Positions 34,243-43,400 of a stretch of DNA of 48,103 bases are shown in pieces; the stretch's first letter is position 1; every line of letters begins with the position of its first letter. The position numbers were made by a program, and so were the translations under genes. The notes under the pieces are model-generated. The model did no database searches, had not been told where the DNA came from, and saw only the letters and a list, made by a program, of their open reading frames with translations. The DNA is from Clostridium sp. C8-1-8 (GTDB taxonomy: Bacteria > Bacillota > Clostridia > Clostridiales > Clostridiaceae). The stretch covers positions 1 to 48,103 of the forward strand of contig NZ_JAABNO010000037.1 in assembly GCF_009928445.1 (NCBI RefSeq), in the 5' to 3' direction.

Positions 34243-36058
34243 TCACAAGGAATTAACAGTAGGAAGACCTGGACCAGGTCATATGAATAGATTTAATAAA
34301 AAGAAGGAAGAACTTAATGACCCTATGGGGACAGTTAAACGAATATTGAGGTATTTAAGTGATAAGAAAAAGCTAATTATAGTTATATTTTTTCTCTGTT
34401 TTATAACTACAGTAATTACAATCATAGGAACAAGACTTAATGGATATACAGTAGATAACTTTATTGATAAAGGCGATATGAAAGGCCTTGGAAAAATATG
34501 CATTGTATTAGCCTTTGTATATGTCATAGGCATAATTTCTACTTATATTCAAAATAGATTGATGGTAAGTATAGCTCAAAAAACATCTTCAGATATAAGA
34601 AAAGATCTATTTAAAAGTATGCAGAGATTACCTTTGAATTACTTTGATACTCATTCTAGCGGCGATCTTATGAGTAGGCTTACCAACGATGTTGATAATA
34701 TAAACATGACCTTATCCCAAAATATAACCCAGTTGTTTTCAGGAGTAATTAACATTTTAGGAATGCTAATTGCTATGATAGTTCTTAGTCCTATTCTAAC
34801 TGTGATTGGAATACTTACTACTCCGTTGATGTTCTTGATGACTAAGATAATAGTAAATAAAACTCAACCTTTTTTTGTAGCGCAGCAAAAAGAACTAGGA
34901 AATCTTAATGGGTATATTGAAGAAATGGTATCTGGACAAAAGGCTGTACTACTTTTTTCAAAAGAAGAGCATGTTAAGAATGAATTCTCTAAGATAAACA
35001 AAAGACTTACTAAAAGTGCTATCTTTGCTCAAGGGCTGTCCGGAATTATGGGCCCAATAAATAACTTTGTAAACAACTTAACTTATTTAGTAGTAGCAGT
35101 AAGTGGCGGATATCTTATACTGCATGGCTTTGATATTTCTGTGGGAATAGTATTTACCTTTATACTTTATATGAGAAATTTTACTAGGCCAATAAATGAG
35201 ATCCTTAATATATTTAACAGTATCCAATCTGCATTAGCAGGAGCTGAAAGAATTTTTGAGGTTATGGATGAGTCTCCAGAAAAGGACATAGAAGGTGCAA
35301 AAGAGGTTGGAATAATAGATGGAGAGGTTAAGCTAAAAGATGTACACTTCTCTTATATTAAAGAAAAACCTATACTTAAGGGTGTTACTTTGCAAGCAAA
35401 TAGAGGAGAAACTGTGGCAATAGTAGGGCCTACTGGTTCTGGAAAAACTACTATCATAAATCTTTTGAATAAATTCTATGATATAGATAGTGGAGAAATA
35501 ATAATAGATGGAAAGAATATTCAAGCTATAAAAAGAGAAAGCTTAAGAAAAACTATTTCTATAGTTTTACAAGATACCTTCTTGTTTTCTGATACAGTAA
35601 GAGAAAACATAAGGTATGGAAGGATAACTGCTAGTGATGAAGAGGTTGAGGAAGCTGCAAAGATGGCCAATGCTGATTTATTCATAAAACAACTTCCTGA
35701 TGGTTATGACACTGTTTTAGCTGACAATGGAAGCAACCTTTCGCAAGGTCAAAGACAGCTTCTAGCTATTGCTAGGGCAGTTCTTGCAAACTCCTCTATA
35801 TTGATCTTAGATGAAGCAACTTCTTCTATTGATACTCGTACAGAAGTTCATATTCAGGAAGCTATGTTGAAACTGATGGAGGGAAAGACAACCTTTGTTA
35901 TCGCTCATAGATTAAGCACCATTAGAAATGCTGACAAGATAGTAGTTGTAAAGGATGGAGAGATTATTGAAAGTGGACATCATGATGAACTTATAAATAG
36001 AGAAGGATTTTATTATAATCTTTACAACAGTCAGTTTAAAACTGGAATGAGCATATAA
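34235..36058 (+). CDS. Heterodimeric ABC multidrug exporter, catalytic-site subunit
   Basis: A 607-residue half-transporter. A 45-residue basic N-terminal extension precedes the six helices (about 45-330). Walker A GPTGSGKTT, Walker B ILILDEATSSID with catalytic Glu, and the H-loop VIAHRLS are intact, but the signature is LSQGQRQL instead of LSGGQ. The mate of that altered signature is the degenerate Walker site of the first subunit, so the pair has one consensus and one degenerate ATP site. GGAGAGGAGG precedes the start. It is last in the operon. Confidence 0.94.
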   Translation: MSSHKELTVGRPGPGHMNRFNKKKEELNDPMGTVKRILRYLSDKKKLIIVIFFLCFITTVITIIGTRLNGYTVDNFIDKGDMKGLGKICIVLAFVYVIGIISTYIQNRLMVSIAQKTSSDIRKDLFKSMQRLPLNYFDTHSSGDLMSRLTNDVDNINMTLSQNITQLFSGVINILGMLIAMIVLSPILTVIGILTTPLMFLMTKIIVNKTQPFFVAQQKELGNLNGYIEEMVSGQKAVLLFSKEEHVKNEFSKINKRLTKSAIFAQGLSGIMGPINNFVNNLTYLVVAVSGGYLILHGFDISVGIVFTFILYMRNFTRPINEILNIFNSIQSALAGAERIFEVMDESPEKDIEGAKEVGIIDGEVKLKDVHFSYIKEKPILKGVTLQANRGETVAIVGPTGSGKTTIINLLNKFYDIDSGEIIIDGKNIQAIKRESLRKTISIVLQDTFLFSDTVRENIRYGRITASDEEVEEAAKMANADLFIKQLPDGYDTVLADNGSNLSQGQRQLLAIARAVLANSSILILDEATSSIDTRTEVHIQEAMLKLMEGKTTFVIAHRLSTIRNADKIVVVKDGEIIESGHHDELINREGFYYNLYNSQFKTGMSI

Positions 36059-36116
36059 AGAATTTCTATATAGAGATTAATGGTTGTTTTAGTATTAGCG
36101 AATCTATAATTACAAT

Positions 36117-36153
36117 AAGAAAAGTACTTTGAGAGATAAGTATTCTTTTCAGC
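36117..36153 (+). terminator. Possible terminator of the exporter operon
   Basis: AAGAAAAGTACTT and AAGTATTCTTTT form an imperfect AT-rich stem ending in TTTT. Confidence 0.35.
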
Positions 36154-36201
36154 TGAGGTCAGATTTATACTGTAAGGCAAAGAGTATCCTATATATTACA
36201 A

Positions 36202-36230
36202 TTGCAAAATGCTAATTTAAAATGTAATAT
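36202..36230 (+). promoter_or_regulatory. Sigma-A promoter for the candidate structured RNA
   Basis: TTGCAA (36202-36207), 17 bases, TAATAT (36225-36230). Initiation would be near 36237, just before the first hairpin of the structured region. Confidence 0.6.
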
Positions 36231-36236
36231 TAAACT

Positions 36237-36710
36237 ATATAACCTAGCAGTAATGCTACGAAAGGGGGAGATTTGATGGTTTATAATGTAAATTCAGGAT
36301 CTCAAGTTACTCCGTGCAAAGGCCATAAAACAGAGTCGGCTATGCTTTGTGCGGAGCCTAATTTCATTGAATAGCTGAAGGTATATTACTCTTTAGTAAA
36401 AACTATTTATATTTAACTGATTTTAAGCTTGTAATTTAATAAAGAAAGTTTTCTAGCTGATTACACTAAGAAGCTTATTAGTATAACGCAGCTGAAGCAT
36501 AGACTGACAAAGCTTATTTTGCTAAGGTAGTAACAATTGTACCTTAAATCTTTCAACCTAGGATTACATAGGTTTGTAAGAGACAGATTCAAAAAAATTA
36601 CATTAGTAATTTTTAATGAAATAGGTTGTGGTGGATAACGCCACTAAAATATTTCCGCAAGGTTTTGATAAGCGATATAGTTACTATGTTTTCTGGGCCT
36701 TTGCTTTGAC
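36237..36710 (+). ncRNA. Candidate structured RNA or very long riboregulatory leader
   Basis: This non-coding stretch holds several nested stems. TAGCA-GTAA-TGCTA with a GNRA-type loop (36245-36258) comes first. GAGAT...ATCTC encloses TTTA/TAAA (36269-36303). CTCCGTGCAAAG pairs with CTTTGTGCGGAG (36310-36356). Later stems are TTACT/AGTAA (36387-36400) and GTGGTG/CGCCAC (36628-36644). GCAAAGGCC (36316-36324) is exactly complementary to GGCCTTTGC (36696-36704), 370 bases away, and would compete with the third stem. A good promoter precedes it. The raiA class or another large clostridial RNA is possible, but I cannot confirm any family. A 32-codon frame at 36276-36374 with a ribosome-like AAAGGGGGAG overlaps the stems. 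Confidence 0.4.
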
Positions 36711-36737
36711 CAATTTTATTTTGGGAGGAGTAAGGTT

Positions 36738-37025
36738 ATGAAATATAGTAAGGCAGATAAGGTATTGCCAATTGAAATAGTAGAAATAATTCAACAATAT
36801 ATAGATGGAGAATATTTATATATACCTAGGAAAGTAGGAAAAGAGAAGTCCTGGGGGGAGAAAAGCGGTACGAGGAATATGCTTGATATGAGAAACAAAG
36901 ATATATATTCTAAGTATTTAAAGGGAGCTAGTGTTATGCAGCTTGCCAGTGAGTTTTATCTTTCTGATAAGAGTATAAGAAGGATAATATGTGAACAGAA
37001 AAAGAAATGCTCAAATTCCATATAG
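36738..37025 (+). CDS. CD3324-family small HTH protein (Mor-like)
   Basis: A 95-residue probable DNA-binding protein. The pattern VLPIEIVEIIQQYIDGEYLYIPRK...WGEKSGTRNMLDMRNKDIYSKYLKGASVMQLASEFYLSDKSIRRII matches the CD3324 family, which ends in a Mor/HTH-like helix-turn-helix. GGGAGGAG (36723-36730) precedes the ATG. It follows about 500 bases of hairpin-rich DNA that may be its leader or a separate RNA. Targets are unknown. A strong terminator follows. Confidence 0.82.
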   Translation: MKYSKADKVLPIEIVEIIQQYIDGEYLYIPRKVGKEKSWGEKSGTRNMLDMRNKDIYSKYLKGASVMQLASEFYLSDKSIRRIICEQKKKCSNSI

Positions 37026-37084
37026 AAATATTTATGAGATTGAGGAATTCATTTTTTATAGATTATAATGGAATTATTATATAG

Positions 37085-37124
37085 AAAGCATTGTAGATTT
37101 ACTGAAAATCTACAATGCTTTTTC
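37085..37124 (+). terminator. Terminator of the CD3324-family gene
   Basis: AAAGCATTGTAGATTT pairs exactly with AAATCTACAATGCTTT around a four-to-five-base loop, followed by TTTCTTT. Confidence 0.9.
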
Positions 37125-37127
37125 TTT

Positions 37128-37146
37128 GGCTATGTTTTAAACATGC
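37128..37146. repeat. Possible solo insertion-element end
   Basis: GGCTATGTTTTAAACATGC resembles the GGCTATGTTTAA ends of the short element family and is itself nearly palindromic. There is no target duplication, so the assignment is weak. Confidence 0.25.
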
Positions 37147-37197
37147 AGTTTATAAAATCTTTATTTTAAGTATAATTCATGGGACGGAGGAGAAAAG

Positions 37198-37791
37198 ATG
37201 AATTTTAAAAGTTTTTTAGAGCTAAAGGGTGAAAAGATATATTTAAAAAAGTTAGGGATTGAGTACAAAGATGAATATTGGAAGAGTTTTAATGAAGAAG
37301 GCGATATAGAGTCTGTAATATTTACAGGAACTCAGCAGATGTTCTGTAAAGAGAATGTAGAAAGATATCTAGAGGATATTTCTACAGATAATAGTCGAGT
37401 TGATTTTCTTATGTTTTCCAGAGCATCAGATGAGTTAATTGGAGAGGTCGTAATCAACGACATATATAGAAATAATAGAAGCGCTAGTATCAGAATTGGA
37501 ATATTCAAGAAAGAGAACTTTAGTAAAGGGTATGGAAGTGAAGCTTTAATATTGGCTCTTAACTATGGATTTGGGATGTTAAATCTACATAGGATTGAAC
37601 TTGAGGCACTTGAATTTAATGAACGAGCTATTCATGTATATGAGAAAGTAGGATTTAGAAGAGAAGGAATAAAAAGAGATGGTTGGTATTTTAATCATAG
37701 GTACTATGACTTAGTTACTCTAAGTATGCTGGAAGAAGATTTTAGAAAGAAATACGTAAATGAAAAAGTAGATTTTAAAGAACTTTTGTAA
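37198..37791 (+). CDS. GNAT acetyltransferase, RimJ/RimL type
   Basis: A 197-residue acetyltransferase. CGGAGGAG precedes the ATG. Motifs: LKGEKIYLKKLGIEYKDEYWKSF at the start, the acetyl-CoA loop IFKKENFSKGYGSEALILALNYGF, and LHRIELEALEFNERAIHVYEKVGFRREGIKRDGWYFNHRYYDLVTLSML, the RimJ/RimL pattern. It may acetylate a ribosomal protein N-terminus or a small amine such as an antibiotic or spermidine; the sequence does not decide. Single gene between insertion relics. Confidence 0.9.
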   Translation: MNFKSFLELKGEKIYLKKLGIEYKDEYWKSFNEEGDIESVIFTGTQQMFCKENVERYLEDISTDNSRVDFLMFSRASDELIGEVVINDIYRNNRSASIRIGIFKKENFSKGYGSEALILALNYGFGMLNLHRIELEALEFNERAIHVYEKVGFRREGIKRDGWYFNHRYYDLVTLSMLEEDFRKKYVNEKVDFKELL

Positions 37792-37799
37792 AATATATT

Positions 37800-37870
37800 G
37801 GCTATGTTAAATTAGCTTGTTGAAATTAAGTGGTTAGTTATCTGATGATTTAATGAGCTTGAGAAAGAAA
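37800..37870 (+). repeat. Diverged copy of the short insertion element, left end
   Basis: About 70 bases, from GGCTATGTTAAA through TTGAAATTAAGTGGTTAGTT and ATGAGCTT, align to 39243-39313 at roughly 80 percent by eye. A degraded TTTAAAGCC at 37898-37906 may be the other end, but the flanks (AATATATT and ATTTCATA) do not match as a duplication. Confidence 0.5.
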
Positions 37871-38078
37871 TCACTAATGAAGAATTTATTTTTGATCTTT
37901 AAAGCCATTTCATATAAAAAATATTTAATTCTAAATGCTAGAAAGCATAGTAGCAAGTTGAATTTTAGAAGTTACTATTTACTATCCGCATACACTCCTT
38001 CATAATAAAATTTATGATATTATATGTTTTTATTTATAATTGAAAAGAATATTATTTATGTATTATAGGAGAAATAAA

Positions 38079-39167
38079 ATGGATGTAAATAAAATAATAG
38101 TTTCAATACTTGCAGTGTTTATGGTGATAGGAGCTATAGATAAGATAACAGGAAATAAAAGAGGCTATGGACGAAAATTTGATGAAGGTTTCTTAACTAT
38201 GGGAAGTTTAGCCATATCAATGATTGGTATTATAGCTTTGGCACCTATAATGGCCAAGCTTCTTAAGCCTATAGTTGTTCCTATATATTCATTTTTAGGA
38301 GCTGATCCCTCTATGTTTGCTACTTCTTTGCTAGCCTTAGATATGGGGGGGTATCCTTTAGCAATGGAGCTTGCCAAAACAAGAGAAGCAGGTTTGTTTT
38401 CTGGAATACTTTTAGGCTCTATGATGGGAGCTACCATAGTATTTACAATTCCTGTCGCTCTAGGAATTATAGAGAAAGAAGATCATGAAGTTTTTGCGAA
38501 AGGTATACTTTCAGGTATAGTGACAATACCTTTAGGTTGTATAGTAGGTGGAATTGCAGCAGGCTTTAAACTAGCTATGATTTTTCACAACTTAGTACCA
38601 ATAATAACTTTGTCTTTACTTTTAGCCTTTGGCTTGATTTTAATTCCTAAAAAAATGATTAAAGGCTTTGTTGTCTTTGCAAAGGTGATAATGGTACTTG
38701 TTACAGTAGGGACTGTTCTAGCTATATTAGAAGCAACTGCAGGGATAACCTTAGTTAAAGGTATGGCATCAATATATGATGGCATAAAAACTGTTGGTTC
38801 TATCGCAATAATGCTGGCAGGAGCTTTTCCTATGGTACACTTTTTAAATAAATTGCTTGGTAAAAAGCTAAAAAGTTTAGGAAATATACTAAAAGTAAAT
38901 GAGACTTCAGTAATTGGACTTATTTCTTCCTTAGCAAACGTGATTCCTACCTTGGGCTTACTGAAAGAAATGGACGAAAGAGGAAAGCTCATAAACATAG
39001 CCTTTGCAGTCAGCGCTGCTTCTGTTTTTGGTGGTCAGTTAGGGTTCACAGCTGGTGTGAGTTCGAATATGATATTTCCAATGATTGTAGGTAAACTAAC
39101 TGCTGGAATTTGTGCAGTGATCTTAGCAATAGCGGTGACAAAAAATCAAAAGAAAACTCGGCATTAG
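38079..39167 (+). CDS. eutH: EutH-like ethanolamine permease
   Basis: A 362-residue membrane protein with about ten or eleven helices. The ATG at 38079 follows TATAGGAGA; the in-frame TTG at 38040 is rejected. The start VNKIIVSILAVFMVIGAIDKITGNKRGYGRKFDEGF, the LLALDMGGYPLAMELAK motif and ASVFGGQLGFTAGVSSNMI match EutH, which brings ethanolamine into the cell when it is scarce or protonated. No other eut gene, microcompartment shell or EutVW regulator is nearby, so this is an orphan copy. It may work with eut genes elsewhere or move a different amine. It is flanked by insertion relics. Confidence 0.85.
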   Translation: MDVNKIIVSILAVFMVIGAIDKITGNKRGYGRKFDEGFLTMGSLAISMIGIIALAPIMAKLLKPIVVPIYSFLGADPSMFATSLLALDMGGYPLAMELAKTREAGLFSGILLGSMMGATIVFTIPVALGIIEKEDHEVFAKGILSGIVTIPLGCIVGGIAAGFKLAMIFHNLVPIITLSLLLAFGLILIPKKMIKGFVVFAKVIMVLVTVGTVLAILEATAGITLVKGMASIYDGIKTVGSIAIMLAGAFPMVHFLNKLLGKKLKSLGNILKVNETSVIGLISSLANVIPTLGLLKEMDERGKLINIAFAVSAASVFGGQLGFTAGVSSNMIFPMIVGKLTAGICAVILAIAVTKNQKKTRH

Positions 39168-39234
39168 TTTTATAAAAGCCTAGCAAAACCGCATAGAATC
39201 TATAAATTCTTAAGTTCTTAAATTGTTATATTGT

Positions 39235-39460
39235 TAAATTTTGGCCCTGTTAAAGTACCGTGTTGAAATTAAGTGGTCAGTCATCCGATGCTTAGATGAG
39301 CTTACGCAAAGAATTAGTATGATTTTGTCATATTCCATGGCTAAAACTGTAAACTCACTACGTTCGAACAGTACAGTTTTACTCTTTATTTAATCATTCA
39401 CTTTTTATAAGTCCTGTGTATCTTAATCTCAACAATATTATTAAACATAGCCTAAATTTT
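39235..39460. mobile_element. 210-bp non-autonomous insertion element with 8-bp target duplication
   Basis: The element spans 39243-39452. The left end is GGCCCTGTTAAA, the right end TTAAACATAGCC (inverted GGCTATGTTTAA). Direct repeats TAAATTTT flank it at 39235-39242 and 39453-39460. Inside are a 10-bp inverted repeat TAAAACTGTA/TACAGTTTTA (about 39342-39381) and no coding frame. Ends and duplication length suggest an IS6-like mobiliser; no transposase is present. The neighbouring 39168-39234 and 39461-39526 show nothing else. Confidence 0.7.
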
Positions 39461-39526
39461 TAAAAATAAAGTGTGGCAAAATGATTAATTTTTTATCAGA
39501 AACGATGCTCCTTTTCGGTTATTCAT

Positions 39527-39575
39527 AGAAATCTCCACAAAATTGAAATAACAAATCAATTTTGTGGAGATTTCT
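39527..39575. repeat. Perfect 19-bp inverted repeat
   Basis: AGAAATCTCCACAAAATTG (39527-39545) and its exact complement (39557-39575) around an 11-base loop. No T run follows on either strand (GAATTTTA on plus, ATGAATA on minus), so it is not a clear terminator. It lies between the element above and the decayed Rhs fragment. Confidence 0.75.
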
Positions 39576-39769
39576 GAATTTTAAAGGAACTTAAATAAGT
39601 CTATTATTTCATTCCGTAATTAGTCAGCAGTTTTTAATTCATAAAGATGATTTTAGATTCTTTCATTTTGTATTGTTGAATAAAAAATAGGAGAAAATGC
39701 TTATTTGACAGTATAGATGGACAACAAAAGGTATACAAGTATTAATAATAATATTCTTGTTAGAGGTAA

Positions 39770-40084
39770 TATAAAGTATTACTACATGGTAGTCAAATCA
39801 TAGCCTACAAATACGATAATGAAGGAATATGTACAGAGAAAAAAGTAAATGGAGTAGTGACTAAGTACCATTTAGTAGGTGATAATGTAACCTGCGAAAC
39901 TAATGGAACAGATAAAATCTACTACAGTAATGACAGTAGTAATGACATAGTTAGCATGAAGCTAAACGGTACAGAGTACTTCTATATCCGAAACGGACAG
40001 GGAGATATAATAGGTCTTATTGACGGTAGCGGAACACAAGTAGTAATCTATAGTTATGATACTTTGGGAAAACTAAGATTTTGA
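39770..40084 (+). pseudogene. Decayed Rhs/YD-repeat core fragment
   Basis: The frame from 39770 reads SQIIAYKYDNEGICTEKK...GDNVTCETNGTDKIYYSND...MKLNGTEYFYIRNGQGDIIGLIDGSGTQVVIYSYDTLGKL and then stops. It matches the residues of the intact Rhs protein just before its core motif (EYFYIRNAQGDIIGLIDKTGTQVVSYTYDTWGKV), at about 70 percent by eye. It breaks off before the core PYRYRGYRYDSETGLYYL, with no toxin. There is no ATG or ribosome site; the GTG at 39857 is only in-frame. It is a leftover of a second Rhs gene, not a duplication boundary of the next one. Confidence 0.8.
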
Positions 40085-40149
40085 TTAAGTCTAGTATGTA
40101 TGTTGATAAGAAGTGATTTAAAAATAAATATGATTTTTAACATAAGTGA

Positions 40150-40178
40150 TAGGGTAGTGTTCTGCTCTATTATTTTTT
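40150..40178 (+). terminator. Terminator after the Rhs relic
   Basis: TAGGGTAG pairs with CTGCTCTA, with two wobbles, around TGTT and is followed by TTATTTTTT. It is likely the terminator of the former Rhs/immunity transcript. Confidence 0.7.
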
Positions 40179-40376
40179 GTGAAGAAATTTAAGGTTAAAT
40201 AAAAAACTAATTTTAGGTTGGATTAGAAAACAGAAGTAAAGGAATATTATTATTGAGAATGTCAAGGATTAATATAATTGTATTTATGTTATTGCTCAAC
40301 AAATGTTTGGTTTGAAGGGCTAAATGGAGTTGTGTGGAAGAATATGAGGGAATGTATGGAAACGTGTATATATGCG

Positions 40377-40405
40377 TTGAATAGCAATGAATGAGCGGAT
40401 ATAAT
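40377..40405 (+). promoter_or_regulatory. Sigma-A promoter of the large Rhs gene
   Basis: TTGAAT (40377-40382), 17 bases, TATAAT (40400-40405), 63 bases before the gene start. The region 40179-40376 shows nothing recognisable. Confidence 0.7.
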
Positions 40406-40468
40406 TTAACTGTATCAAAGGAAAAGATTCATATAGTTAAGCTCATGTCTATTTATTAGGGGGAAACC

Positions 40469-43400
40469 ATGAAAGGTAAGTTTAAGTTAATATCCAATCT
40501 TCTAGTGGTAACATTTTTAGCGGTATCGTTACCAACTAGAGTAGTAGCAAAGGCGGCTGATCCGAGTACATTAATGGAAGGTGATACGCAGCAGAATGTT
40601 TCACAACTAAAGCTGGAAGATCAACAAGTGGCTGCTTTAGAATTAGAGAATGCTCAAAAAGAAAGTAAGATTGTAGGGGAAGTCAATGAAAAAAGGGATG
40701 AGAGTACGAAGTACTTCATGAAGGAAGACCATAGTTATGAAGCAGCAGTGTATCCTATTCCAGTACATTATTTTGAAGATGGTAAGTGGAAGGAAATTGA
40801 TAACACTTTAGAGGAAACCAGTGATGATACCTTCAAAGCTGATGGTGTAAGTTCTGAAGCAAGTACTGAAAATGCTAGGAAAAGTAATGTACAAGCTACC
40901 GTAAATAAAATCAAAGATACTGATAAAAACACCTTGAAAACTAAACAAAATTCTTTTAAAATTTCTTTTGCAAAGGATACAAATAGTAAGAAGCTCATAA
41001 AGGTTCAAAAAGATAAGTATGAGCTATCTTGGGGAATTGATACTTCAAAAAAGTCTAACTCAGAGATAATAAAAGTTGATGAGACAAAGCTTAAAGCTGA
41101 TATAAAAAAGGAATCAGAAGAAAAAGTAGAAAAAGATAAGAAATATGAAAAGTTAAGCAAAGCTGAAAAAAGTAAAGTTAAAGAAGTTATAAATGAAAAT
41201 GAAAATAAGAAAGTTAATACTAAGGCAAGTTCCTCAGTAGAATATAAGCAGGTTTTAGAAAATATTGATTTAAGATATGACCTTTTAGGAAACAGCTTGA
41301 AAGAAAATATTATCATAGATAAACCTGTGGAAAACCTTAAACTGGATTTTAAGTTGAATTTTAAAAATTTAATTCCAGAAGTAAAAAAAGACAAAAGCAT
41401 TGTCTTCTATGATGATAAGGATAAGACAAAAGCGATTTTCTCAATTCAAGTACCATATATGTATGATGCCAGTGGTGCTGAAAGTAAGGACATAGATGTA
41501 AAGCTGAATCAATCAGAAAACCAGTACATACTAACTATACAACCTAATGGCGAATGGTTAAATAATAAGGATAGAAAATATCCAGTTACCATAGATCCTC
41601 CTATTTCATCATCAATTGCTCAGGCGGATATAAAAGAAACCTTTGTATGTTCAAATGATACTTCAGATAAAAGTAATAATCAATATTTAAGGATGGGTAA
41701 TACTCCAGGAGTAGGATATACAAGATCATATATGAAGTTTGTAAATCTACCAAAGTTAACTACTGGGGATATGATTACTAATGCAAATATGTATTTACTT
41801 AAAGAACCTACTGTTAGTGGAACCTTTTCTCAGATAAATGTACATAAAGTTACTTCAGCCTGGGAAGCTCCTAATATCAGATGGAATAGTCAACCTTCAT
41901 ATGACCCTAAAATAGTTGATTATGGAGTGCTAAACAATGACCAGTGGTATAAATGGGATATAACTTCTATAGCTAAGGAGTGGTATACCACTGGAACTAA
42001 CAATGGCGTTATGCTCAAATATAATGATGAAAATGCAGGCCATACAGCCTTTTGGTCTTCGGACGTAAGTGATACTTATGTTAATTTGAGACCACGTATA
42101 ATTTTTGATTATGTAAATAATTCAGGTCTTGAAGATTATTGGACATATCACTCTCAAGATATTGGAAGAGCTGGTACAGGCTATGTCAATGACTATAATG
42201 GTAATTTGGTTCATGTTCATAGTGATGTAGCTACAACAGGAAGTAAAATGCCAATCTCCGTAAACCATGTTTTTAATAGTAACAATAAAGACCAAAATAT
42301 TGGATATGGCCTTGGATGGAGACTCAATTATGGTCAAAAAGTAAGTTATTATCAAAAAATAGAAAATGTAGATTACTATAGATATGAAGATGAAGATGGT
42401 ACAGTTCATTACTTTAAATATGATTCGGCATCTGCAACCTTCAAAGATGAATCTGGCATGAATTTAACTCTAACTAAAAATGGTGATGGAACTTTTACTA
42501 TTAAAGATAAGAAAGACAATCTTTTAAATTTTAATACTAGTGGTTTATTAGTGAATGTTAAGGATTCAAACGGAAATATGCTTAGCATAGCATATGATGG
42601 CACTAAAATTAAATCAATAACAGATGGAGCAGGTAGGGTAGTGATGCTACAGTATAATAGTAGTGGAAACCTATCACAGATAGTTGATTCAGCATCTAGA
42701 ATAACAACTTATGCTTACAATGGAAGCTCACTTACAAGCATAACTTATCCGGATGCTAAAACATCAAGCTTTGCATATGATTCATTGCAAAGAATGACTG
42801 ATACTACTAGTATAGATGGTTATAAAATAAAATATGGATACTATGATATGGCTCCTTATAGAATTAAGAGTATTTTAGAAACTCATAATGATGGAACCTT
42901 AGGAGAGCAACAAACCATTGAATATAGTAGAAATATAACTTATTTCACTGATAGCAAGGGAAGACGAACTACCTACCAGTTTAATAATTATGGAAATACA
43001 ACTGGTGTAACTGCAAGCGATGGAAGTGCAAAGTATTATGATTATATTGATAATATAAATGATAGTAATAAGAACAAGACAAAATCAGAATCTAAGCTGC
43101 AAAAGACTAATACTAACCTTTTACTAAACCATAATTTTGAAGACAGTAATAATTGGAATCCGGGAACGTGGAATGGAAATGTTTCCTCTAAAGGATACGT
43201 AACTGAAGATAAATACTTAGGGAATCAATCCCTTAAGATAAATAGTACAACTGAAGCTGGTGGTACAGATTATGAACAAGCACTAACAGTTGAAAAGGGA
43301 AAAAGATATACACTTTCAGCATATGTAAAAACAGTTGGTATTCCTGTAAAGAATGATGCAGGTGCAAGCTTCTTTGTGGGGTATACTGATGCAAATGGTA

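Noticed and set aside
36237..36737. Known riboswitch classes (c-di-GMP I/II, T-box, SAM, preQ1, fluoride, guanidine) in this leader
   Set aside because: None of the conserved cores I know for these classes is present.
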